DNA of 64,000 nt from Agathobacter sp. GTDB lineage: Bacteria > Bacillota > Clostridia > Lachnospirales > Lachnospiraceae. Below, piece after piece: positions 44,594-52,809 of this stretch (its first letter is position 1; each line of letters starts with the position of its first letter). The DNA is taken from the NCBI GenBank assembly GCA_022772675.1, contig JALEZW010000011.1, positions 1 through 64,000 on the forward strand. Direction: 5' to 3'. Below the pieces are notes generated by a model, which was not told the DNA's origin, ran no database searches, and was given only the letters and a program-made list of their open reading frames with translations. The position numbers were made by a program, and so were the translations under genes.

Positions 44594-46653
44594 ACTTCTT
44601 CCATTCCGTCTGCTTTACACCAGTAATCACTTACATCACGGTCGATGCGGCGGTTTTTGTCCTCACCCCGGAAAACATACAAATCTCCGTCTTTTCGGTA
44701 TACAATACGGGTTTCATTAATATAGCTGTAATCGTTCACATCACGGTCCACCAGGATTTCTTTTTTTCCGGCAAAGAGTTTCAGCTTATTATCAGAGTTA
44801 TCAGCAGACTGGTTAAATGCCATATAATTTCCATCCTTTTCCAGTACTACGTCTTTAACGTCCTTAAGAACTGTTTTCGATTTTCCCTTGGAATATACAC
44901 AGAAATCCCCGTCATCGGTATAGTAATAAAAATCATTTCCATCCCAGTATCCGTAGTCATAATCCCTGCTGACACTTCCCAATTTTTTAAATTCTCCTGA
45001 TTTTAACTCGTAAGCAAGCAGTTCACTCTTCCCGCTGTCAATATTGTAGCACGAAACCATAAGGGTTTTTCCATCCTCTGACAGAAGAAAATTTCCTGCT
45101 TCTTCCATATCAGAATCCGTTTTGCATTCTTTTCCGTTGATAAGGGAATAAACCGGAATATTATCATTCGATTCATTATACAGATAATCATCAACATCAG
45201 ACACATAACTGATATCATCCATGGAGCAAACCTTACCCGAATAGATATCTTCCGATTTCTGATAAAAAGCAACCTGACTTGCTGCATCAACGGAAATAAG
45301 TGATACGGAAGATGCCGCCTTCTTTTCCCCACCTTTGGAAGTGTACAGATACAGATCACTTACGGAATATTCATATGGGGTATCTTTTAACTCTTCTCTC
45401 AGCTCAATCCGGTCTGAAACGGACTCATACTCCTCCCGTGCAATTTTATAGGCATCCGAATCCAGTAAATACCAGATATCATTATTGGTATCGATGTAAT
45501 AGTAAATATTGCTATTACTATCATGGTCGTAGTTTAAATATATGGCCATGCCTGTATTATCATCGCTGTAACAGTAGTGTTCATAAAAATAATACAAATC
45601 TTCCCTGTATTTCTCATAATAGTAATCATTATCAATGGCTGACTTTGCCGATGTTTTAGTCAGATAATCCTCTATATCCGGTTCTGAAATTCCTGCATCC
45701 GCCCCTGCATAGGGATCCTCCACCAAATCATAATAAGTTTTCTTTTCATCTACCGTCCGGCTGTAATATACAGTCCCCGAAGCAATATCCGCACTTTCAA
45801 CGTTATTAGCTCCGGAAATTATTTTTTTTGGTTTTTTCCCAGTCTGTGCTATGTAGATATCACTGTCTCCATATTCGCCCTTTTCATATAAGATTTCATC
45901 CTCCGTATAGTCCAGCACAGACAGACAATCATCAATTTCTACAGACTTCTTCTTATCGATATCAAAATAACAGAGTATCTGTTCATCAGAAGATTTTTCA
46001 CTTTTCAGATAATAGGCGATATTACCAGACCGGAAATTTGATTCCACCCGGCTGTCAATTTCAAGGGGTTTCTTCCCATCATAGTAATAGAAATCATAAC
46101 CGCTGTTATCCGTCTCTCTGTAATACAGTGCTTTACCGGAGCCTACTGTCTTATAAGCCTCTACACGGGAGTCAATTTCCTCTATGTATTTCTCATTTTT
46201 TGTTTCATTCCCCGATAATTTGCGGGTATTCACCCGGTATAATCTGTCATTATCATCGCTATCACAGATAAAAAACAGATACTTCATATCCTTGGATAAC
46301 TTTGCATTAAAACTGCAGTCATCATCATGTCCATTATATACTTCAATCGGGTCTTTTTCCTTATCCATATTGCCGGTATAATATAATCTTCCATCCTTAA
46401 CATAGACAAGTTCCTTTTCCGTATCAGGCTTTATCATATGAAAAACCTGATATCCCCCGACTCCCACCAAAACAACAACAAGAGCCGTTACAATAATTCC
46501 AATCAGCTTTGCATGACTTTTCTTTGGCGGATTGATTGGATTGTCAACCGGTTGATTAACCGGCTGGCTGACGGATGCTGCAATCTGATTCCCGCAGCCG
46601 GCACAAAACCGTGCTCCAGGAAGCAGCTCATTCCCACAATTTGGACATTTCAT
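44587..46653 (-). CDS. Zinc-ribbon, membrane helix and propeller-like outer domain (688 aa)
   Basis: Membrane protein with N-terminal zinc ribbon MKCPNCGNELLPGARFCAGCG (residues 1-22, CxxC..CxxC). One membrane helix ~49-72 (LIGIIVTALVVVLVGVGGY). The ~600-residue outer part has many Tyr/Asp-rich repeats (YYRETDNSGYDFYYYDGKKP, LYVFRGEDKNRRI), like the strands of TolB/propeller domains. Repeat number not countable by eye. Ends beside the ATPase start. Function unknown; zinc ribbon in the cytoplasm and a sensor-like domain outside suggests signal or adaptor work. It starts 139 nt after the YARHG gene, with the palindromic element between them. Confidence 0.75.
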   Translation of the reverse strand: MKCPNCGNELLPGARFCAGCGNQIAASVSQPVNQPVDNPINPPKKSHAKLIGIIVTALVVVLVGVGGYQVFHMIKPDTEKELVYVKDGRLYYTGNMDKEKDPIEVYNGHDDDCSFNAKLSKDMKYLFFICDSDDNDRLYRVNTRKLSGNETKNEKYIEEIDSRVEAYKTVGSGKALYYRETDNSGYDFYYYDGKKPLEIDSRVESNFRSGNIAYYLKSEKSSDEQILCYFDIDKKKSVEIDDCLSVLDYTEDEILYEKGEYGDSDIYIAQTGKKPKKIISGANNVESADIASGTVYYSRTVDEKKTYYDLVEDPYAGADAGISEPDIEDYLTKTSAKSAIDNDYYYEKYREDLYYFYEHYCYSDDNTGMAIYLNYDHDSNSNIYYYIDTNNDIWYLLDSDAYKIAREEYESVSDRIELREELKDTPYEYSVSDLYLYTSKGGEKKAASSVSLISVDAASQVAFYQKSEDIYSGKVCSMDDISYVSDVDDYLYNESNDNIPVYSLINGKECKTDSDMEEAGNFLLSEDGKTLMVSCYNIDSGKSELLAYELKSGEFKKLGSVSRDYDYGYWDGNDFYYYTDDGDFCVYSKGKSKTVLKDVKDVVLEKDGNYMAFNQSADNSDNKLKLFAGKKEILVDRDVNDYSYINETRIVYRKDGDLYVFRGEDKNRRIDRDVSDYWCKADGMEEVW

Positions 46654-46684
46654 ATCTCATTTCCTCTCTTCTTAAGTTTTATTG

Positions 46685-46788
46685 TAACTATTCAGAACTC
46701 CGAGCCACCTTACGAATTAGATAATCAGCCTCTTACATGCAAGCATGACGATTCTGATTATCTAATTCTAAGAGGTTCTGAATAGTTA
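46685..46788. repeat. Nested three-tier palindrome (104 bp) inside the operon
   Basis: Outer arms TAACTATTCAGAAC (46685-46698) and GTTCTGAATAGTTA (46775-46788), 14 bp perfect. Middle arms 46714-46728 and 46754-46768, 15 bp perfect. Inner arms CATGC (46736-46740) and GCATG (46743-46747). The apex CTCTTA..TGCAAGCA..ACGA.TTCTGA is shared with the element at 74-132. It lies in the gap between the YARHG and propeller-like genes, so it is transcribed if they form one operon. Confidence 0.8.
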
Positions 46789-46792
46789 TGTT

Positions 46793-48271
46793 TTAGTTTA
46801 GTTTATCCTCGTATTCCTTAATAAACTTTGCATTCTTCATTTCCATATCAGATACCATATACTCATCAAACTCATCCGGTTCATAAATTGGCTCATACCA
46901 GTCTTTTGAATCAAAGTATTCTTGAAGTTTTTCATCCTTAAACATTCTTCCATATCGTGCAAAAATCTCGTTTCTTGCAACCTTGAGCAGCCATTTATCA
47001 TCCTTGATATCCGCTAAATCTTCTTTAGTCAGTTTCCGCTCCGAACTCTGTGGAAGAATATAATCCTCATTTTCTAAATCTGCATCTTCTCTCTGCTCAC
47101 TAAACTCCTTCTGAAACTCCTTAAACTGTTTCAAAAGTTCCGGCAGTTTTTCTGTATCCTCGTGGTAATCGGAATCTGTCATGGATGACATATAGAAGGT
47201 TCCAAAGCAGTCTCCCGCTGAGATGTTCCTGTAATCTTTTGCCATCTTTAAGAAAGCTTCCTCATGAAAAGCACTAATCATAATAACATTCTGATCAACC
47301 ATGAAGAATGGTGCACCAAGTGGATCCGAAACATTGGAAATACCGATTTTTGCGGCAGCCTCTTTCCCTTCCGCCACCTCTTCATCCTCAGCTGCAGATC
47401 CCTCATACTCAAAATCTGCTACATCCGAATAGGTATGGTCTTTACATGCCACTGCCTTTACGCTCCTGCATTCTCCATCCGCAAACATTGATGCCACTGC
47501 CCACGTATCTGCTGCAAGTATCCACCCGTCATCTGTCTTTTTCAGATAAACACCACCAAGTGCTTGTTCACCAACGCTGTCTGCAAAATGTCCTGCCCCC
47601 AGCAGCCCCCCTTTCTTCTCAACAACCTCGTTATCTTCCACCGTATACACATCTGCATACAGGTGATGATTTTTCCCATAGGCGACCACCAGATCTGTTA
47701 CGCCGTCTCCGCTGACATCATAAAGAAGTGCACCTGTCACGCCTTCTGCATCTGTCACTTCCTGAGAATACCGTGCGTCAAATGTATTATCTCTTATATC
47801 GCCCTTTTCATCAATAATCTGTTCTAATTTTTCTTTTAACGCTGAATTAATGTCATCCTCTGACATTTCATTCTTTTCTTCTTTGTCATTTCCCACAGCT
47901 GACCAGCCACTGTCTCCATCCGAAACGCCCGTATCCTGTCTGTCAAGAATCAGAAATTTTACTGCCAGAAGAATCACCAGCATGAGAAGCAGTACTGCCA
48001 CAATGATCAGAACAATCTTTCCTGCTTTTCCTTTTTTCTTTTTTCCTTCTTTTTCCTGTTTCCCTTCTTTTTTCTGTTCCGTCGCCTCCTGCTTCGGTTG
48101 CACAGGCTGCTTAGGCTGCTGCAGCCTTTGAGACTGTACCGTTGGTTTGGAGGGAGCCGATGCCTTTTCGGTCTTTGAAGCTGCGGCAGGTATCACCACC
48201 GGTGCACCACATTTCGTACAGAATTTCTGCCTCTCCGATTCAATAGGAGCACCACATTTTGAACAAAACAT
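46793..48271 (-). CDS. Zinc-ribbon, membrane helix, YARHG-domain protein (492 aa)
   Basis: N-terminal zinc ribbon MFCSKCGAPIESERQKFCTKCG, then a Pro/Gln/Lys-rich linker, a membrane helix ~87-113 (VLIIVAVLLLMLVILLAVKFL), and an outer part with DVSGDGVTDLVVAYG (FG-GAP/dockerin-like). The C-terminus (~415-490) is a YARHG domain: WLLKVARNEIFARYGRMFKDEKLQEYFDSKDWY. YARHG domains are cell-surface, unknown function. Start is ATG 48271, AGGAGG upstream; a 5-codon longer form includes that site. Confidence 0.8.
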   Translation of the reverse strand: MFCSKCGAPIESERQKFCTKCGAPVVIPAAASKTEKASAPSKPTVQSQRLQQPKQPVQPKQEATEQKKEGKQEKEGKKKKGKAGKIVLIIVAVLLLMLVILLAVKFLILDRQDTGVSDGDSGWSAVGNDKEEKNEMSEDDINSALKEKLEQIIDEKGDIRDNTFDARYSQEVTDAEGVTGALLYDVSGDGVTDLVVAYGKNHHLYADVYTVEDNEVVEKKGGLLGAGHFADSVGEQALGGVYLKKTDDGWILAADTWAVASMFADGECRSVKAVACKDHTYSDVADFEYEGSAAEDEEVAEGKEAAAKIGISNVSDPLGAPFFMVDQNVIMISAFHEEAFLKMAKDYRNISAGDCFGTFYMSSMTDSDYHEDTEKLPELLKQFKEFQKEFSEQREDADLENEDYILPQSSERKLTKEDLADIKDDKWLLKVARNEIFARYGRMFKDEKLQEYFDSKDWYEPIYEPDEFDEYMVSDMEMKNAKFIKEYEDKLN

Positions 48272-48321
48272 TTTTATCCTCCTCATATATATCCATGTCT
48301 TTTATGCATCTGTACCCCTGT

Positions 48322-48867
48322 TTAATTATGTTCATCTTCTGTTGTTTCAGGGGATACCGGCACATCCTGCGCTGTCTGTGTCTGTGTTTCTTGCGGTGTT
48401 ACCTGGGATGCCGGATTATAAACCGGAGTACCACAGGATACGCAGAATTTCTGTCCTGCTACAATGGCAGCACCGCAGGCGGTACAGTAGGCAGCAGCCT
48501 GTGGCTGCTCTTTTCTTGGCATCTGCTGACCGCATACCGGGCAGAACATTGACTCCCTGTCAACCATGGAGCCACAGCGTGGACAGGGTATCAGCCCCTT
48601 GATTTCCTGAATCGTACGGTTATACTCTGCAATTTTCTGCTCCGATGTAACAACTGTCTTAACGAAATCTGCCACCTCCGGATCCGGATTTTCTCTGTAC
48701 TTTACCGCATAAACCCGTCCGATCTGCTCATAAGAAGTCTTAATCTTCTGCTCTTCTTCTGAGATTGCTGAATTAAGCTTTGCAACATCTGCCAGATTTT
48801 TCGTTTTCTGGATGGTTCCCTGACCTACATCTGTAATTTTTTTTCCTACCTCATCAAAAAATGACAT
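48322..48867 (-). CDS. Soluble coiled-coil protein with two zinc ribbons (181 aa)
   Basis: Cytoplasmic. Residues 1-88 look like a helical coiled coil (KTKNLADVAKLNSAISEEEQKIKTSYEQ). Two zinc ribbons: CPRCGSMVDRESMFCPVCG (94-112) and YCTACGAAIVAGQKFCVSCG (126-145), each CxxC..CxxC. Acidic Thr/Gln-rich tail. Typical of Clostridial zinc-ribbon proteins beside envelope genes. Role unknown, maybe adaptor to the membrane zinc-ribbon proteins. Confidence 0.75.
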   Translation of the reverse strand: MSFFDEVGKKITDVGQGTIQKTKNLADVAKLNSAISEEEQKIKTSYEQIGRVYAVKYRENPDPEVADFVKTVVTSEQKIAEYNRTIQEIKGLIPCPRCGSMVDRESMFCPVCGQQMPRKEQPQAAAYCTACGAAIVAGQKFCVSCGTPVYNPASQVTPQETQTQTAQDVPVSPETTEDEHN

Positions 48868-48949
48868 CTTTTTTCTCCTTTTCTAATATACCTGTTTTTT
48901 AGTTCTAACGTTTCATTTTTGAAAGTGCATCTCCCTCCTTCTGATTCTG

Positions 48950-49000
48950 TCATCCATCATCAAAGGATCTCATCTTACATTTCGTACAAAACATTTTCAT
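48950..49000 (-). pseudogene. Stub of a zinc-ribbon gene (14-16 codons)
   Basis: Directly after the amidase at 48997 a short frame reads MKMFCTKCKMRSFDDG then stop. MFC-KC matches the start of the zinc-ribbon gene at 46793 (MFCSKCG). The second ATG (48994) has GAGGAG 8 nt upstream, as if the old gene's start site were kept. The other pair of cysteines and the helix are missing. I read it as the leftover 5' end of a deleted paralogue; it could still be translated into a peptide of 14 residues. Confidence 0.55.
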
Positions 49001-50262
49001 TTCTCCTCATTTGTATAATTGTGAAAGCCAAATCCGGCTGCGATTCCTTTCGCATCCGCATCTGCCCATATTGCTTTCAACTCCCCATTCATGGCAGCCT
49101 TTCTCATTTGTTCCACAGTGTGATATCCATGTTCAATGATTATTCCCGGAACACCGGCCTCTTCTGCGCCTCTTAAAACTCCATAATATTGTCCATGGCT
49201 TCCGTGCCTGCACACAACGGCTCCCTGCTCTGTTGTACTGTCATTATAGGCCGTTGTCCATTCCGCTGCTCTGCCCCCGGAAACTTCTGTAAAAGCTTTG
49301 TGAGAAGATATTCCCAGCTGATAGCTTGTCTGTGCCAGGTTCTGTCCCACCGCATTGCAGACATCGCACAGCTGCCCGGAATCCAGCACCAGATCATTTG
49401 CAATGATAATCGGCTTATCAATGGAAACAGGCTGCTCAAAGGTTCCTGCTCCATTGGCATTTTCCTCATTGGCATTGGTATGGACTGACACAAACAAATC
49501 ACACCCCTCTTCTGCCGCATAGGTTCCACGCAGACTGATATGCCCATTATCCAGTGCCGCATCTTTATATCCACCAATGGAAATACTTCCGGAGTCCCGT
49601 GTCATACAAACCGTAATTCCATACTTTGCTTCCAGCAGATTTTTTAACTCTAAAGCCAGATGCAGAGTGAAATCCCCCTCTGCATACCCATCCCCTGCTT
49701 CATTTTTCCCTGCATAATGTCCCGGGTCAATGCAAATTTTTACATTACTGCATAAAACACCCGGTTCATCAGCTGCCACATATACTGACTCATCCCACAA
49801 CTGTGGCAGAACGCGGTATACATATTGCTGCGGCTCAGAGGATTCCAGCTTGTCTGTATATGTATAAGGTTCTCCCCTGTTGTGATCCCCAGTGTTCATT
49901 TTCCCCACATTAGTCCATATATGCTCTCTGTTTTCAATTCTGTTATCAAATTTTTGAACAATATAGCTGCTAATCAGTCCATCCTGATCATCTGCCCATT
50001 CAATGACAATCTGATCTGCACTTATCCGCTGCGCCTTCAATCCTGTTATGTGGATTTCCTTAACTGCAGCAGGATTAGTGCTGCTCTGTGGGGAATCCGT
50101 CACATTCTCTTCTGTTTCCACTTGTTCCGGCTCCTCAGTGAGAATGCTTTCCACTTCCTTTATCGTTTCCCCTTTGGGAAATAAATAAAGAAACACAACA
50201 GCTACTCCCAAAAGGATTGCAATACCTGCAGCCAATAGAATCATCAATACTTTTTTCATCAT
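48997..50262 (-). CDS. N-acetylmuramoyl-L-alanine amidase (Amidase_3), signal-anchored
   Basis: Cell-wall hydrolase inside the zinc-ribbon cluster. N-terminal membrane helix ~5-28 (ILLAAGIAILLGVAVVFLYLF). FN3-like region ~65-160. Amidase_3 domain ~175-415: KICIDPGHYAGKNEAGDGYAEGD (Zn-binding His and Glu), LFVSVHTNANEENANGAG (second His) and IIIEHGYHTVEQMRKA (catalytic Glu). ATG 50262 or 50259; no clear site upstream. Its stop overlaps the zinc-ribbon stub. Confidence 0.9.
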   Translation of the reverse strand: MMKKVLMILLAAGIAILLGVAVVFLYLFPKGETIKEVESILTEEPEQVETEENVTDSPQSSTNPAAVKEIHITGLKAQRISADQIVIEWADDQDGLISSYIVQKFDNRIENREHIWTNVGKMNTGDHNRGEPYTYTDKLESSEPQQYVYRVLPQLWDESVYVAADEPGVLCSNVKICIDPGHYAGKNEAGDGYAEGDFTLHLALELKNLLEAKYGITVCMTRDSGSISIGGYKDAALDNGHISLRGTYAAEEGCDLFVSVHTNANEENANGAGTFEQPVSIDKPIIIANDLVLDSGQLCDVCNAVGQNLAQTSYQLGISSHKAFTEVSGGRAAEWTTAYNDSTTEQGAVVCRHGSHGQYYGVLRGAEEAGVPGIIIEHGYHTVEQMRKAAMNGELKAIWADADAKGIAAGFGFHNYTNEEK

Positions 50263-50281
50263 CTGTTATATCATTTGTTTA

Positions 50282-51223
50282 TTATCTTGCCCGAATCTCA
50301 GTCACCACTTCGTGATTCTGCCGAATCTGAATGTGCTGCATACGGGTCGTTCCTCCCTGAAAAAGCACCTCAATGTCCATCTCTCTGGAATCCATCTCTA
50401 TACATGCAAGCTTACTTTTATAGATATAAAAAGTTACATCTGTCTCTGGAAAATCCTTAGCCATCTCTCTTAAGATGGAAAAAATCTCATCTCTCTCCTC
50501 ATCATCTTCGAAATAATGGTCAAGTTCCCGATCCGCATAATCCTCCAGATCATCCACCAGATCCCTTATAAAATCCTCATCCAGCGTTGTCTCATATCCT
50601 TTGCACTGCCTGTCTTCTCCATCAATTTCAAAGAGTTCTGTTCCGGCAGAGTTAAAATCCAGCGTCTCATATCTGTTTAAGAAAATCTTTCCGATACCAA
50701 TAACATTCTCTTTCTGACCGGCAGCATCATACAGCGTATCACAAAATTCATTAAAACAGTCAATACTGTCCTGCGTCCAGTACTGATACAACAGATCATT
50801 CAAAAAACCTGAGCTGTCTGCTGTATATATTTTCCAGGTCGGAAGTCCCAACAGTGATATGTCACCTGCACATGCCAGTTCCACTCCGTCCCTATTGCCT
50901 TCCGCAGTCTCTACATCCCAATGTTCTGCATTCTGCAGCAACTGTGCAGACTCAATCAATGTATTTACAGCTGCAACCAGAACCTTTCCTGATTTTCCAA
51001 GAAACACTCCGCTGTGAATACCACAAAAAGTAACTGCAAGAAGAACAACCAGACTTGCCAGAACAACCAGAGCCTTTTTCCCCTTTCCCATCTTCCGGTG
51101 TACCTTTTTCACCTTCTGCGCCTGTGGCTCTCCCATTGGCTTGCCGGTCATTGGATCAAACCGCATTTGAGAATTCTCCTTAGGGACAGGCTCTCCTGTC
51201 ATTGGATCATACTTCATTTCCAT
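50282..51223 (-). CDS. FDPMTG-motif membrane protein, shorter paralogue (313 aa)
   Basis: Paralogue of 42331-43869. Two N-terminal motifs (MKYDPMTGEPV, MRFDPMTGKPM), membrane helix ~50-72 (ALVVLASLVVLLAVTFCGIHS), then SGVFLGKSGKVLVAAVN, DRQCKGYETTL, DVTFYIYKSKLACI and VLFQGGTTRMQ. It stops about 85 residues before the longer paralogue would, without the beta-rich C-terminal part. First gene of the cluster, behind the promoter 51263-51291. Confidence 0.78.
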   Translation of the reverse strand: MEMKYDPMTGEPVPKENSQMRFDPMTGKPMGEPQAQKVKKVHRKMGKGKKALVVLASLVVLLAVTFCGIHSGVFLGKSGKVLVAAVNTLIESAQLLQNAEHWDVETAEGNRDGVELACAGDISLLGLPTWKIYTADSSGFLNDLLYQYWTQDSIDCFNEFCDTLYDAAGQKENVIGIGKIFLNRYETLDFNSAGTELFEIDGEDRQCKGYETTLDEDFIRDLVDDLEDYADRELDHYFEDDEERDEIFSILREMAKDFPETDVTFYIYKSKLACIEMDSREMDIEVLFQGGTTRMQHIQIRQNHEVVTEIRAR

Positions 51224-51262
51224 ACATTATTCTCCTTTATCATATGTATATACTCTTTAATA

Positions 51263-51291
51263 AACTTAGCATTTCCTCTTTCATGTGTCAA
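51263..51291 (-). promoter_or_regulatory. Promoter of the zinc-ribbon/ABC cluster
   Basis: Minus strand TTGACA (51291-51286), 17 nt, TAAGTT (51268-51263). Perfect -35, weak -10. It may serve the whole run 51223 to 40118. Confidence 0.5.
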
Positions 51292-51325
51292 CTAAAACCC
51301 ACGTTTTTTGTTACGTCCCCATAAA

Positions 51326-52078
51326 TTATTCCCTGTGCCAGTGCCATTGTAGCAAAAACACTCCAGCCGCCAGCAGCCCCACAGAAATAATCCATGAGAA
51401 CAGATTTCCTTTTACCGTGAAATCCAGTAAGTGCGTCTCCGTGCGGACTATGGCAATCAGATTTGCCGCCATATGTCCTGCCATGGCCCCATAGACGTTT
51501 CCTGCACAGTCCATAAGGATGGCCAACAGGATTCCCACCAGAAATGCATAAAGAAACTGTACAATATTGGTATGCACCACTGCAAAAATCAGTGCTGATA
51601 AAAGAATTGCTGCAAGTTTTGGAATCATTGTCTTTAATCTGCCGTAAATGATGCCGCGAAATACCAATTCTTCCAAAACCGGCGTAAATACTGCAAGACA
51701 GAGTACCTCTGTAATCAGATTTCCCCCGTAAAATCCCGCATTTGCCTTCTGATATCCTGTGGACATTTCCGGCAGACCGGTCATGGTGATGATATTATTC
51801 ACCGCAATACTGATGCATGCTGTAATAAGCACTGCCCACAGCACATGAACGGTTCTCTCTTTCGTCACCCCCACAGGCTGCCTTTTCATTCCTGCGAAGC
51901 CCTGCCCCTGTCTGTACAGCGGAAGCATAAATGGAATGGTGAGTATTGTGGCAATCAGCTGACATAACACAAAATGAGAATTGTCCATTCCAAAAATCCA
52001 CTGCGCTAATGTCATAAAAATCAACATCACTGCGTAGTAAAACAAAAATGGATAGAGAATATACCAAACCTTTTTCAT
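51326..52078 (-). CDS. CPBP family intramembrane metalloprotease
   Basis: Membrane glutamic/metallo-protease of the CAAX/Abi family. 250 aa, about seven helices. VLEELVFRGIIYGRL (~136-150) is the EExxxR motif; LIFAVVHTNIVQFLYAF (~165-181) the HxxxN/B motif. Substrate unknown; it stands between the cluster and the HAD gene. RBS AAAGGAG before ATG 52078. Confidence 0.9.
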   Translation of the reverse strand: MKKVWYILYPFLFYYAVMLIFMTLAQWIFGMDNSHFVLCQLIATILTIPFMLPLYRQGQGFAGMKRQPVGVTKERTVHVLWAVLITACISIAVNNIITMTGLPEMSTGYQKANAGFYGGNLITEVLCLAVFTPVLEELVFRGIIYGRLKTMIPKLAAILLSALIFAVVHTNIVQFLYAFLVGILLAILMDCAGNVYGAMAGHMAANLIAIVRTETHLLDFTVKGNLFSWIISVGLLAAGVFLLQWHWHRE

Positions 52079-52140
52079 AATGTCTCCTTTTTCATGATGT
52101 TATCTACTTACCACGGAAATGTCCATCCCTATGGGATGAT

Positions 52141-52809
52141 TTAGTAACCGGCTTTTCCCGGCAAACCAGCCAGCAGTCCCGGCAGTTCTTCCATGGAATC
52201 ACAGACTCCGATTATTCCTGTCTTTTTCATCTCTTCCACATCGCCAAAGCCGTAGCTTACAGCAATACAGAAAATTCCAAGCTCTGCGGCACCTGCTGCA
52301 TCAAATTCTGTATCCCCCACCAAGCACATGCTCTCCCTGGGAATATCACTCCAGCGCCGCATCACCTCTTCCAGAATCTGGGATTTCTTATCCCGTCTTC
52401 CATCAAAAGTTGCACCTGTCACATCATCAAACAGCTCCAGAATACCAAAATGTTCCAGAATACGTTTACAGGAGACCTCCGGTTTCGAAGAAGCCATGCC
52501 AATCCTGTATCCCCTTTCTCTTAACTGCCGGATACACTGCTCAACTCCCGGATAAAGCCGGCACTCAAAAATTCCGGTTTTGTTATAACGCTCCCTGTAT
52601 TTTTCCACGGCTTCATAAGCCCTTTCCGGGGAAAACCCGTAATATTTTTCGAAACTCTCTGAAAGGGGCGGTCCGATAAAACGATAGAGTTTACCGGTAT
52701 CCTGTTCATGGATTCCATAATATTCCAGCGCATAGAGGGCAGATTTAATAATTCCCTCGGAGGAATCAATCAAGGTTCCGTCCAGATCAAACAAAATGGT
52801 ATCAATCAC
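52141..52809 (-). CDS. HAD phosphatase, phosphoglycolate-phosphatase-like
   Basis: 222 aa. ILFDLDGTLIDSSEGI (5-20) with DxD, GMASSKPEVSC motif II, MCLVGDTEFDAAGAAELG near 167 motif IV; a helical cap between 15 and 85. GTG start at 52809 overlaps the parC stop (GTGA), so translation is coupled. Substrate not readable. Confidence 0.88.
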   Translation of the reverse strand: MIDTILFDLDGTLIDSSEGIIKSALYALEYYGIHEQDTGKLYRFIGPPLSESFEKYYGFSPERAYEAVEKYRERYNKTGIFECRLYPGVEQCIRQLRERGYRIGMASSKPEVSCKRILEHFGILELFDDVTGATFDGRRDKKSQILEEVMRRWSDIPRESMCLVGDTEFDAAGAAELGIFCIAVSYGFGDVEEMKKTGIIGVCDSMEELPGLLAGLPGKAGY

